From positions 30,765 through 94,764 of the forward strand of contig QZDX01000018.1 in assembly GCA_009917555.1 (NCBI GenBank): a stretch of 64,000 bases of DNA, read 5' to 3'. Both the position numbers and the translations under genes were made by a program. The stretch comes from a bacterium 1XD21-13. Lineage in GTDB: Bacteria > Bacillota > Clostridia > Lachnospirales > Lachnospiraceae. The number at the start of each line of letters is the position of its first letter. The first letter of the stretch is position 1. This document shows positions 26,773-34,136 of this stretch, one piece after another. The notes under the pieces are model-generated. The model was not told the origin of the DNA. It saw only the letters and a list, made by a program, of their open reading frames with translations, and ran no database searches.

Positions 26773-27279
26773 TCAATGAATTCTTACCAGTCGCTTAAAC
26801 AGAGCCGTCATAGGCTTATACAAAACCAGCATCACAACCACATTCCCGCAGCCGTGCAGCAGATCAAAGGGAATCCCCGCCACCCAGTAAGCAAAGCCGG
26901 CGGCCGGTCCACCTGCGATAAAGTAGGGAATAGCAAAGAGAAAGCCGTAGGCCAGGCCAAAGGCCCCTGACAGGGTGCACCACACGGCCATGGATTCCTG
27001 GGCTCTTAGCATCAGCACTAGAACTGCCAGGATGCTCCACACATAGAGGTAGCCGAACCACCACACGCCAAAGCCGTAGGTGAGGCCCTCTAAGAGTGCA
27101 AATGCATAGATGATAAAAAATACCTTTTTTCCATAAAAACGTGTATAGAGAATCACAAGAAAGGATACGACCTCAATATTCGGGAGGAAGGCCATTCCCA
27201 CCTGCCCGGCAAATAAAAGTCCGGTGAGAAAGGCCATCAGTACCAGATCCTTTGTGTTAATGCTTTTGTGCTGTTCCAA
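26773..27279 (-). CDS. ECF transporter S component
   Basis: A 168-residue integral membrane protein with about six hydrophobic helices. It starts with a short basic segment, then LVLMAFLTGLLFAGQVGMAFLPNIEVVSFLVILYT, which is characteristic of ECF S components that bind a vitamin and dock on a shared energy module. The gene lies 4 bp after a DUF4430 gene. That pairing points to cobalamin or a corrinoid as the likely ligand. No energising genes are in the window. Confidence 0.75.
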   Translation of the reverse strand: MEQHKSINTKDLVLMAFLTGLLFAGQVGMAFLPNIEVVSFLVILYTRFYGKKVFFIIYAFALLEGLTYGFGVWWFGYLYVWSILAVLVLMLRAQESMAVWCTLSGAFGLAYGFLFAIPYFIAGGPAAGFAYWVAGIPFDLLHGCGNVVVMLVLYKPMTALFKRLVRIH

Positions 27280-27283
27280 GAGC

Positions 27284-27682
27284 TTAGTAACCGGTGGTCA
27301 GCGTCAGCTCAAACTGATCGCCGTCTTCTATGGGGGTATCGGATGCTCCCGTGTTCACAGATTCCCCGCCTTTGGTGAGACACCACCATTCCTGATTGGC
27401 CTCGTTGGCCGCTTCCCCGTCAGCCACAAGAATATAGAGGCCGTAGTCGGCGGGATTGTCCTCCACAATGCCCTCGGCTACAAGCACCTTGTCCAGGTAG
27501 GCTTCCTGGGTGTCACAGGTGAATTCTTTCCTGGAGCCGTCGCCGTGAACCACCGTCACGGTGATGGTCTTATCTCCCTGGGTTCCCTTTGGCATAAAGG
27601 TCTGGTACAGAATAAACATCAAAATAGCGGCAATGATAACCGCACCTATGGCAAATATAGTCTTTTTGTTTCCTTTTTTCAT
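27284..27682 (-). CDS. Membrane-anchored DUF4430 (transcobalamin-like) protein
   Basis: A 132-residue protein with GAGGAG before its ATG. Residues 8-28 are a hydrophobic anchor. The outer part (ITVTVVHGDGSRKEFTC ... GLYILVADGEAAN ... EWWCLTKGGESVNTGASDTPIEDGDQFELTLT) has the DUF4430 signature related to the C-terminal domain of transcobalamin. It probably sits outside the membrane as a capture partner for the ECF S component encoded next. Confidence 0.8.
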   Translation of the reverse strand: MKKGNKKTIFAIGAVIIAAILMFILYQTFMPKGTQGDKTITVTVVHGDGSRKEFTCDTQEAYLDKVLVAEGIVEDNPADYGLYILVADGEAANEANQEWWCLTKGGESVNTGASDTPIEDGDQFELTLTTGY

Positions 27683-27780
27683 TCGTTATCTTCTCCTCAC
27701 CGAAAATAAGCTTCGTCATTCCATACAGTAGAGTGAGCTGCTATGGATTCCAAACGCATTCCCTTATCAGTATTGACTTT

Positions 27781-27809
27781 ATCATAGGGGGTGGGAGGGG
27801 GAAAGTCAA
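27781..27809 (-). promoter_or_regulatory. Promoter of DUF4430-ECF operon
   Basis: On the minus strand TTGACT (27809-27804), a 17-base C-rich spacer, and TATGAT (27786-27781). It leaves a leader of about 95 bases before the ATG. I see no cobalamin-riboswitch core in that leader. Confidence 0.7.
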
Positions 27810-27821
27810 GGGTTATCTGAT

Positions 27822-28364
27822 TCAGAGCTTATATCGTGTGATTGATTTCCAGTTTATGGGAAAGCCCATTGCTTCCAGGAGGGAGGCTTCCGTCAGGACC
27901 GAAGAGTTTTTCACGGAGTGCTTCAGTAAATGTATAAACTGGCGTTTAAATTCAAGAAATTCATCTCTGGGAAGTAGATAGCGGAAAGCAATAGTTACTG
28001 CAAAAAGATCATTTTTGCCAAATTGATAGGCGGTTCCTTTTTTTGGAATGGAGAGCTTTGCATGAAGAGATTTGTCAGGAATATCTACGCTGCTTTTGTA
28101 GGAAAATAATCGTTCGTTATGTGCACAGACATTTCGGAAGTTTGTAAGCATTTTCAGAAATTGTCCAAGCTCTTTTTCAGACACAGATTCAAAGTGCAAG
28201 CTGATTTTGGTTTGCAGACCTGTTTTAAGGCAGGTATACATTTTGGAAATGGTTTTATTGACTGATAAGACATGAATGATAGATTCTCCGTAAGAAAGCT
28301 TTGTGTAAAAAAGGAGGGCCCGCAGGTCCCCCTTCCGGTCGCAGGCATCGCAAGTTTCTGCAAC
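27822..28364 (-). pseudogene. Abi-family (Abi_2/AbiF-like) gene remnant
   Basis: The last 139 codons contain FLKMLTNFRNVCAHNERLFSYK, the conserved RNxxAHxxRL motif of Abi_2/AbiD-F proteins, followed by a normal-looking C-terminus. Upstream the frame stays open to a TAG at 28365-28367 and reads LSYGESIIHVLSVNKTISKMY, resembling the segment before the motif. A complete member is near 300 residues, so the N-terminal half is missing. It is a truncated phage-exclusion-type gene, probably not functional. Confidence 0.65.
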
Positions 28365-28610
28365 CTATCAACTGATGCCAAGTCTAACATAAAATTACAT
28401 GGAAGTCAACGCTTCCAAAAATTTTTTTATATTGGCATCAACTATATTGTATGCAGTTTCTGCCAAAAAAGTCGTAATTTTTATTGTTACGGATAATAGA
28501 GGCGCAGCTATGCCCGGATTTTTATCTTAAACAGCGAAATAGACCCCCATATTTCCACAAGATAACAGTTTACCAGCCCTACAGCCCATTGTATAATCCT
28601 CTCAAATCGA
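28365..28610. other. Gap without a gene
   Basis: AT-rich sequence between the Abi remnant and the next gene. No coding frame or convincing RNA structure is visible. Confidence 0.5.
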
Positions 28611-28640
28611 GCAAACACGACTTTGGCTCATTGCTCGCAG
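28611..28640 (+). repeat. Repeated leader motif, copy 1
   Basis: A 30-base segment centred on ACTTTGGCTCATTGCTCGC. It matches 45532-45561 at 26 of 30 positions, and the four differences are all transitions. Both copies lie 20-30 bases before the ribosome binding site of a plus-strand gene. It could be a shared leader element or the end of an intergenic repeat. Confidence 0.7.
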
Positions 28641-28659
28641 AATAAAGGGGGAAATGGAT

Positions 28660-29076
28660 ATGGCATATGATTTGGAAAAAGAAAAAAGAGAAGCAGTCGC
28701 AGCAGGACAACAGGCCCTTAACAGCCTGCGGGCCGCACAGGGGGATTTGAACAGCGCAAAGAACTGGGGACTGTGGGATATGTTTGGAGGAAGCTTTTTT
28801 TCCACCATGATCAAGCGCTCCAAAATGGATGCGGCGAAGCGAAACATGGATCAGGCGAAATATGATCTTCAAAATTTCAGCCGGGAATTGAGGGATGTGA
28901 GCCTCTCTTATAACCTGGAAATGGAAACAGGAGGTTTTCTTTCCTTTGCAGACTGGTTTTTCGACAGCTTCCTTGTGGACTGGATGGTTCAGGACCAGAT
29001 CAATAAAGCAAGAGACCAGGTGGAGCAGGCGATATGGCAGGTTGAAAGCATCTTAAGGCAGCTGGAAAGCCTTTAA
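28660..29076 (+). CDS. Helical protein of unknown function
   Basis: A 138-residue protein. ATG 28660 is preferred over 28654 because the AAAGGGGG run then sits eight bases away. It is almost all helix: a charged first half (LEKEKREAVAAGQQALNSLRAAQGDLNSAKN), a glycine/aromatic hinge (WGLWDMFGGSFFSTMIK), another heptad-like stretch, a short hydrophobic segment and a terminal coiled coil. I do not recognise the family. It lies next to an XRE regulator and membrane genes. Confidence 0.7.
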   Translation: MAYDLEKEKREAVAAGQQALNSLRAAQGDLNSAKNWGLWDMFGGSFFSTMIKRSKMDAAKRNMDQAKYDLQNFSRELRDVSLSYNLEMETGGFLSFADWFFDSFLVDWMVQDQINKARDQVEQAIWQVESILRQLESL

Positions 29077-29079
29077 GGT

Positions 29080-29595
29080 TTATTTCAACCGTTCCTTTTC
29101 CGCATTTAACAATTCCACATTGATATTATTTTCACTGGCCGTTTTATCCACCCAGAGATTCAGGGAATCAATTGCCAGGGATACCTCGTCCAGCTTTTTA
29201 CTGATAAATGCAAAGTCCTTGATCTCGTCGTCCGTTACTTTTCCGTCACGGGCAATCTGGATAAGCCGGCTGGTCAATGGATTGATCTCATTTAAGCTGG
29301 CGATGGTTTCCAAAATAATATTGGACAATTCCGACACCTCGATTTCGGGAACATAGCGGTCCCCGATGGCGCATTTATGGGAGCAGTAGTAATTACACAG
29401 ATCCGGCCTTTTGTAACAGTCCGCCATCTGGACAATATCATAGGGTGTAGGCTCCTGCAGCTCGTACTCAATTTTTTCAATTCTGGAGGCAGAGATACCG
29501 GTCATTTTCTCACTGGCCTTTTCCCGTGTGAGGCCCTGTTCCTCCCGGCAGAGCTGATAGATATTTTTATTCTCTCTTGTAGATTGCTTTCCCAT
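29080..29595 (-). CDS. XRE-family transcriptional regulator
   Basis: A 171-residue protein from ATG 29595, chosen for the GAGGGAAG upstream; longer frames lack a binding site. Residues about 10-65 form an HTH of the XRE class (YQLCREEQGLTREKASEKMTGISASRIEKIE). A CxxYCxxxC-type stretch (LCNYYCSHKC) follows, then a helical C-terminus. It is transcribed away from a three-gene operon that it may control; the palindrome at 29670-29681 lies between them. Confidence 0.82.
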   Translation of the reverse strand: MGKQSTRENKNIYQLCREEQGLTREKASEKMTGISASRIEKIEYELQEPTPYDIVQMADCYKRPDLCNYYCSHKCAIGDRYVPEIEVSELSNIILETIASLNEINPLTSRLIQIARDGKVTDDEIKDFAFISKKLDEVSLAIDSLNLWVDKTASENNINVELLNAEKERLK

Positions 29596-29669
29596 AATCA
29601 ATGCTTCCCTCATTTCTCTAAAAGTGGAGTAATGCACCAGACAATCTCTCGTTATCCGGGGTGTATTTG

Positions 29670-29681
29670 AATCATATGATT
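29670..29681. promoter_or_regulatory. Palindrome between divergent genes
   Basis: AATCATATGATT is a perfect 12-base palindrome in the space between the XRE gene and the following operon. Position and symmetry suit a site for the XRE dimer. Confidence 0.45.
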
Positions 29682-29740
29682 TATTATACTGAAAATATGT
29701 GGAAACGGCAAGGACGAACAATTGGAAATGAGATGAGCAA

Positions 29741-29890
29741 ATGGGTACAAAAAAACGGATGCAGCTAATTCGGATGCTTGAAAAAATGCAGCAGAATCCG
29801 GAATTTAGCAGGAAATTGGGAATCCGGGACAAATCGGATTTTAAGCCGGAGAAAGAGCGGGAGAACGTAACCGAAAGACTTGTTTCATGA
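29741..29890 (+). CDS. Short hypothetical protein
   Basis: A 49-residue basic, helical protein (MGTKKRMQLIRMLEKMQQNP...). Its stop overlaps the ATG of the next gene (ATGA), which suggests translational coupling and supports it being real. No family recognised. Confidence 0.5.
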   Translation: MGTKKRMQLIRMLEKMQQNPEFSRKLGIRDKSDFKPEKERENVTERLVS

Positions 29891-30144
29891 TCAGCAGACC
29901 AGCGGCGACGGCTGGAAGATGGAGATGGAAAATGTTATCACTGTTATTTGCAATATGTATGATTTGGATTTTTGGGAAATTGTTTTTCTTTGGGCTGAAA
30001 GCCACCTGGGGAATCACAAAATTTTTGGTGACAATTGTGCTGCTGCCTCTTGTGTTAATTGTAATGGCTGTCAGCGGAATGTTCTATATCGCCTTTTTTA
30101 TTTTGATCATAGGCGGCATCGCAGCATGCTTCAATAAAAATTAA
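29887..30144 (+). CDS. Small membrane protein
   Basis: An 85-residue protein, almost entirely hydrophobic after a short basic N-terminus, with two to three membrane helices (MLSLLFAICMIWIFGKLFFF, FLVTIVLLPLVLIVMAVSGM, FFILIIGGIAACF). Coupled by ATGA to the previous frame. No function can be assigned; it is probably expressed with the DUF4230 protein. Confidence 0.6.
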   Translation: MISRPAATAGRWRWKMLSLLFAICMIWIFGKLFFFGLKATWGITKFLVTIVLLPLVLIVMAVSGMFYIAFFILIIGGIAACFNKN

Positions 30145-30198
30145 AAGAAATTGCAGAAAATCAGGGAAAATAAATCGACTGCATAAGGGGGGAATGGG

Positions 30199-30987
30199 AT
30201 GGAGTACAAGATCAAGAATGAAGAAATTAAAAATATCATTGAAAAGTCCATAGATAAATCGGTACATCACGCGTTTAAAAAATATGACAGAACAAGATGG
30301 GTGTTTCATACGGGAATCGGCAGTATCCTGGCTATTCTTGTGATAGCCGCAGTCTTGACCGGAGGTGTCTTTTGGATAAATAACCAAAAAGGCGCCGTGG
30401 TACAAGCGGCGCAGCCCATTGCAGGGCATGATTTGACTTTCGAGGATCATGGAATCTTCGGATATTCTGTGGCTGATTTTAAAGAGCCGATTTTGGGAGA
30501 ATCCATGAGGCAGAAATTAATCATTGTGGAAGAGCGGGAGGCATATGTCAATACTACCATAACGGACACGGGATTATTTGACTGGGAAGTCTTTCAAAAA
30601 GAACAGGAGCTTACGATTCATGGGATCGGACAGTATACAATTGATTTGTCGGAAATCACTTCAGAGGATATCAGCTTGAATGAAGATACCTTTGAATTGA
30701 CCATCCGTATTCCCCATGCTTCGCTCCATAAGATTATCCCCGATCCGTCAAAAACGGAAATCGGGGAGAGCAGCAACGGATGGCTGGCTTTTGGCAATAT
30801 CAATCTGGATCAGGAGCAGCAAAAGGAGTTTGAGACAGAGGCTCAGGAAAAGCTTAAGGAAAAATTGAGTATGCCGGAGTGCTTTGAGGAGGCGGATCGA
30901 TTTGCCAAATTGACTGCTTATGAGACTTACCAGCCAATTGTCCAAGCGGTGTCCCCGGCATATAAAGTAGTGATAGAATTCAAATAA
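30199..30987 (+). CDS. DUF4230-domain membrane protein
   Basis: A 262-residue protein with a cytoplasmic N-terminus of about 35 residues, one membrane helix (GSILAILVIAAVLTGGVFW) and an extracytoplasmic DUF4230 domain. The domain carries KLIIVEEREAYVNTTITDTGLFDW, LTIHGIGQYTIDLSEI and LTIRIPHASLHKIIPDPSKTEI. The family has no settled role. It closes a three-gene plus-strand unit opposite an XRE regulator. Confidence 0.75.
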   Translation: MEYKIKNEEIKNIIEKSIDKSVHHAFKKYDRTRWVFHTGIGSILAILVIAAVLTGGVFWINNQKGAVVQAAQPIAGHDLTFEDHGIFGYSVADFKEPILGESMRQKLIIVEEREAYVNTTITDTGLFDWEVFQKEQELTIHGIGQYTIDLSEITSEDISLNEDTFELTIRIPHASLHKIIPDPSKTEIGESSNGWLAFGNINLDQEQQKEFETEAQEKLKEKLSMPECFEEADRFAKLTAYETYQPIVQAVSPAYKVVIEFK

Positions 30988-30994
30988 CTGCAGG

Positions 30995-31822
30995 TCAATA
31001 GATATCCCCTTTCTGCGAACGATACCGGCTGGGGCTTACGCCCTTTTTTCTTTTAAAAAGCCTGGAAAAATACAGGGTATCCTCGTAGCCTACGGAGAGG
31101 GAGATGATGGCTACGGGCAGATCTGTGGACTTTAAAAGGGAGCAGGCTTTTCGGATACGCAGATCCAGGAGGTATTCCTGGACGGAGGAGCCGGTGGCGG
31201 ACTTGAACAGGCGGTGGAGGTAGGAGCGGTTTAAGCCTATGGAATCTGCCAGATCCTGAACGGAAACGTCGTAGGCGTAATTGGATTCCAGATAGGTCAG
31301 TGCCTCCTCCACATAGTTGATTTGCTTTTCCCCCGGTGTGTACTGCCCACGGGGGAATTTATCTGCTAAGAGAAACAGGTACTCGTAGAGGATGCTGTTC
31401 ATGATGAGATCACGGTTGGCGCTTAGGTGGCTTGCTTCAAACATTTTTTCATGGCAAAGGCGGATGCGGTCGTCGTGACCATAGTGGAAGACAGGGGAGG
31501 ACAAAAGGGAAGTGCGCTCTAAGCAGCCCCTGATCTTTACGCCCTGGAAGCCGATCCAGGTGTAGATCCAGGGATCCTTGCGGTCTGCCTCATAGTAAAT
31601 GAGCTCGTCCGGGCAGATGAGAAAGGCGTCGCCCTCCTTGAGCTGGTACATGGTATCCTTTGTTTTGTAGTAGCCCTTGCCGCCAAGGATGTAGTGAATC
31701 AGGTAGCCGCTGCGGACAATGGGACCGTAGCTGTGGCCGGGGGCGCAGGTTTCGTAGCCGCAGGTGTAGACGAAAGCGTCGAGGTTTTTGAAATAGTCGT
31801 TGGAGAAGAGGAAGTCTTTCAT
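30995..31822 (-). CDS. AraC-family regulator of sucrose locus
   Basis: A 275-residue protein with AAAGGAG before ATG 31822. Residues 1-150 are a cupin-type sensor (YGPIVRSGYLIHYILGGKGYY). Residues about 175-275 carry two HTH motifs (VSVQDLADSIGLNRSYLHRLFKSATG and VAIISLSVGYEDTLYFSRLFKRKKGVSPSRYR). It resembles MsmR/RafR-type activators of sugar operons and is divergent from the sucrose PTS genes. Its coding strand is C-rich, opposite to the neighbour across the hairpin element. Confidence 0.88.
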   Translation of the reverse strand: MKDFLFSNDYFKNLDAFVYTCGYETCAPGHSYGPIVRSGYLIHYILGGKGYYKTKDTMYQLKEGDAFLICPDELIYYEADRKDPWIYTWIGFQGVKIRGCLERTSLLSSPVFHYGHDDRIRLCHEKMFEASHLSANRDLIMNSILYEYLFLLADKFPRGQYTPGEKQINYVEEALTYLESNYAYDVSVQDLADSIGLNRSYLHRLFKSATGSSVQEYLLDLRIRKACSLLKSTDLPVAIISLSVGYEDTLYFSRLFKRKKGVSPSRYRSQKGDIY

Positions 31823-31856
31823 TGGGGGAGGCTCCTTTCTTTTTTTGTAATGGGAC

Positions 31857-31937
31857 GCCCTGTGACAGAAAATACTTATCTCGCCTGGCTCCGCAAGCTA
31901 ACACGCCCTGCGAGATAAGTATTTTCTGTCACAGGGC
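31857..31937 (-). repeat. Palindromic hairpin element 2 with conserved loop
   Basis: Perfect 28-bp arms (31857-31884 and 31910-31937) enclose 25 bases. On the minus strand the loop reads AGGGCGTGTTAGCTTGCGGA and so on, sharing GCGTGTTAGCT...GCGGAGC with element 1. The stems differ except for ACTTATCT near the loop. It lies between divergent genes, so it is not a conventional terminator. Confidence 0.85.
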
Positions 31938-31990
31938 TGGTATTGAAAGTCGGATGTTTTTGGTCACAAGGGTGCATGGATAAGCAACAT

Positions 31991-32020
31991 TTGTCCATGT
32001 TTTCTTTATTTTAATATAGT
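31991..32020 (+). promoter_or_regulatory. Promoter of sucrose PTS gene
   Basis: TTGTCC (31991-31996), 18-base spacer, TATAGT (32015-32020), with a leader of about 50 bases. The imperfect -35 box fits activation by the divergent AraC protein. Confidence 0.6.
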
Positions 32021-32073
32021 ATAGTTAAAATGACAAGAGCAGATAAGAATCTGCAGAGAAAGGGGAGTATATA

Positions 32074-34002
32074 ATGGACGAAAAGAAACGGAAGAGGTAT
32101 CTTGCCATATCGGAGAAGCTGGTGGATCTGGTAGGCGGGGAAGGCAACATTCAGGGTGTGGCTCATTGTGCTACCCGTCTTCGGATTGTTCTGGAGAATA
32201 ATGACAGGGCGGATCTGAAAGGGATTGAGGAGTTGGATCTGGCTAAGGGGGTGTTTGTGGCAGGGGATCAGCTTCAGATTATTTTTGGAGCGGGACTGGT
32301 GAATGATGTGTATGAGGTATTTACGGAGTACACGGGTAAGCAGAATATGAGCTTAAGCGATCTGAAGACGGAAGCCAATAAGAAGATGAATCCGCTTCAG
32401 AGAATTATCAAGGCTCTTTCGGATGTGTTTATTGACATTATGCCGGGGATTCTGGCGGCGGCTCTCTTGACGGGGCTTTCCGGCGTGCTGGCAAATGTGG
32501 ATCTGGTCCAGAGTAGTGAGACGCTGTTTGGCATCACGAAGCTGATTAATATTTCCTCCGGCGCTATTTTCGGATTCCTGCCTCTGGCGGTGGCGTACAG
32601 CGCCTGCAAACGGTTTGGAGGAAGACCGATACTCGGTATTGTCATGGGCTGTATTATGCTGTCCCCCAGCCTTACGGATGCCTATGCGGCGGCACAGGGG
32701 ACGGTGGAGGTGACGACTCTTCATCTCTTTGGGCTTGGCGTGGAGCTGGTTGGCTTCCAGGGCGGTATCATTGTGGCTCTTTTGATGGGAGTTGTGACGG
32801 CGAAGCTGGACATTTTCTTTGAGAAAAAGGTGCCGGAGGTTATCCGTCTGCTGGTTTCACCGCTTCTTACTACTCTGGTTGGCGCTCTTTTGCTCTTTAC
32901 CATTATCGGACCTCTGGGAAGAGGGCTTGCTTCTGGCATTACCAGCGGACTGGTTTGGATGACCCAGAATCTGGGCGTGTTTGGATATGCGCTGTTTTCC
33001 GGTGTGCAGCAGCTTGTGGTGATTACGGGACTTCATCATATCTTTGGGGCTATTGAGGCACAGCTTCTGGCAGATACGGGCAGAAATATCCTCAATCCTC
33101 TGATGTCTGTGGCTATGACGGCTCAGGGCGGTGCGGTGCTTGGATATCTGCTTCGGAACCGGAGGGATGCCAAGACCCAGGAGCTTTGTATTCCCAGCTT
33201 TGTGTCTGTTCTCTTTGGTATTACAGAGCCGGCCCTGTTCGGTGTCAATGTACGGTTTAAATATCCCCTGATTGGCGGATGTATCGGCGGCGCTATCGGT
33301 GGTGCGGTTGTCTACTTTACCAATCTGGCGGCTCTTGGTTTTGGTACTACGGTGGTGCCCGGAATTGCTCTGGCAGACCCGGCGGGAAATGGTTATGTAA
33401 ACTATGTGATTGCCCATGTGATTGCTCTGGCAGCAGGCTTTGTGATGACTTTGGTGCTGAGCGGTTTTCAGAAGCAGGCAAAGGCTGTGGAGGAAAAGCC
33501 GGCAGAGGTGAAAAAGGCGTCAGCGCCGGAGCCGGTCATTCTTAAGGAGGCTGCTGACTATGAGGAGGGAACATTCCTTGCCTATACAGCCGGCGAAGTG
33601 ATTGCCATGGAGGATGTAAAGGATGAGACTTTCCGCAACAAGGTGCTGGGTGACGGCATTGCTATTCAGCCTGAGGAGGGTGCCGTATATGCGCCTGTGA
33701 GCGGGACGGTTGCCAGCATATTTGAGACGAAGCACGCCATCTGCCTGGTGTCAGATGCCGGGGAGGAGATTCTGATTCACATTGGCGTGGATACGGTGAA
33801 CCTTAAGGGAGAGCATTTTACAGCTTATGTCAAGGACGGTGACCAGGTGAAAGCCGGACAGCTTCTCATAAAGTTTGACTTGAAAAAGATTGCGGAAAAA
33901 GGGTATGATACGGTTATCCCCATGATTTTCACGGACCCGGAGCATCAGCCGGATATGAGCGGGTGGAAACTTCGCAGGGTTCAGCATGGAGAGAAGCTCT
34001 AG
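32074..34002 (+). CDS. scrA: PTS sucrose-type transporter EIIBCA
   Basis: A 642-residue fusion. EIIB, residues 1-90, has the phosphocysteine in VAHCATRLRIVL. EIIC (about 105-470) is a ten-helix-type membrane domain with GLHHIFGAIEAQLL and PALFGVNVRFKYPL. EIIA (about 500-642) is crr-like with ILIHIGVDTVNL. The sucrose class is supported by the GH32 sucrose-6-phosphate hydrolase gene that follows. It imports sucrose as sucrose-6-phosphate. The coding strand is very G-rich near the start. Confidence 0.88.
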   Translation: MDEKKRKRYLAISEKLVDLVGGEGNIQGVAHCATRLRIVLENNDRADLKGIEELDLAKGVFVAGDQLQIIFGAGLVNDVYEVFTEYTGKQNMSLSDLKTEANKKMNPLQRIIKALSDVFIDIMPGILAAALLTGLSGVLANVDLVQSSETLFGITKLINISSGAIFGFLPLAVAYSACKRFGGRPILGIVMGCIMLSPSLTDAYAAAQGTVEVTTLHLFGLGVELVGFQGGIIVALLMGVVTAKLDIFFEKKVPEVIRLLVSPLLTTLVGALLLFTIIGPLGRGLASGITSGLVWMTQNLGVFGYALFSGVQQLVVITGLHHIFGAIEAQLLADTGRNILNPLMSVAMTAQGGAVLGYLLRNRRDAKTQELCIPSFVSVLFGITEPALFGVNVRFKYPLIGGCIGGAIGGAVVYFTNLAALGFGTTVVPGIALADPAGNGYVNYVIAHVIALAAGFVMTLVLSGFQKQAKAVEEKPAEVKKASAPEPVILKEAADYEEGTFLAYTAGEVIAMEDVKDETFRNKVLGDGIAIQPEEGAVYAPVSGTVASIFETKHAICLVSDAGEEILIHIGVDTVNLKGEHFTAYVKDGDQVKAGQLLIKFDLKKIAEKGYDTVIPMIFTDPEHQPDMSGWKLRRVQHGEKL

Positions 34003-34136
34003 GATATTTGGCATTATGTAAATTGAACTAGAATTCATAACAGCAATTTGGCCAGGGATTTTCGTACAGATGATACGGGAATCCCCGGCTTGGCAGATGG
34101 GGATTTGTAATATTAAGTTGAATGGAGAAGATAGCA

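Noticed and set aside
27683..27780. Cobalamin riboswitch before the DUF4430-ECF genes
   Set aside because: The short leader lacks the conserved core and is too small for that riboswitch class.
28154..28390. 78-codon minus-strand frame over the Abi remnant
   Set aside because: It is a shadow frame; the Abi-like reading continues in another frame across the same bases.
32353..33417. Long minus-strand frames across the sucrose PTS gene
   Set aside because: They are reverse shadows of a strong plus-strand coding frame with clear PTS motifs.
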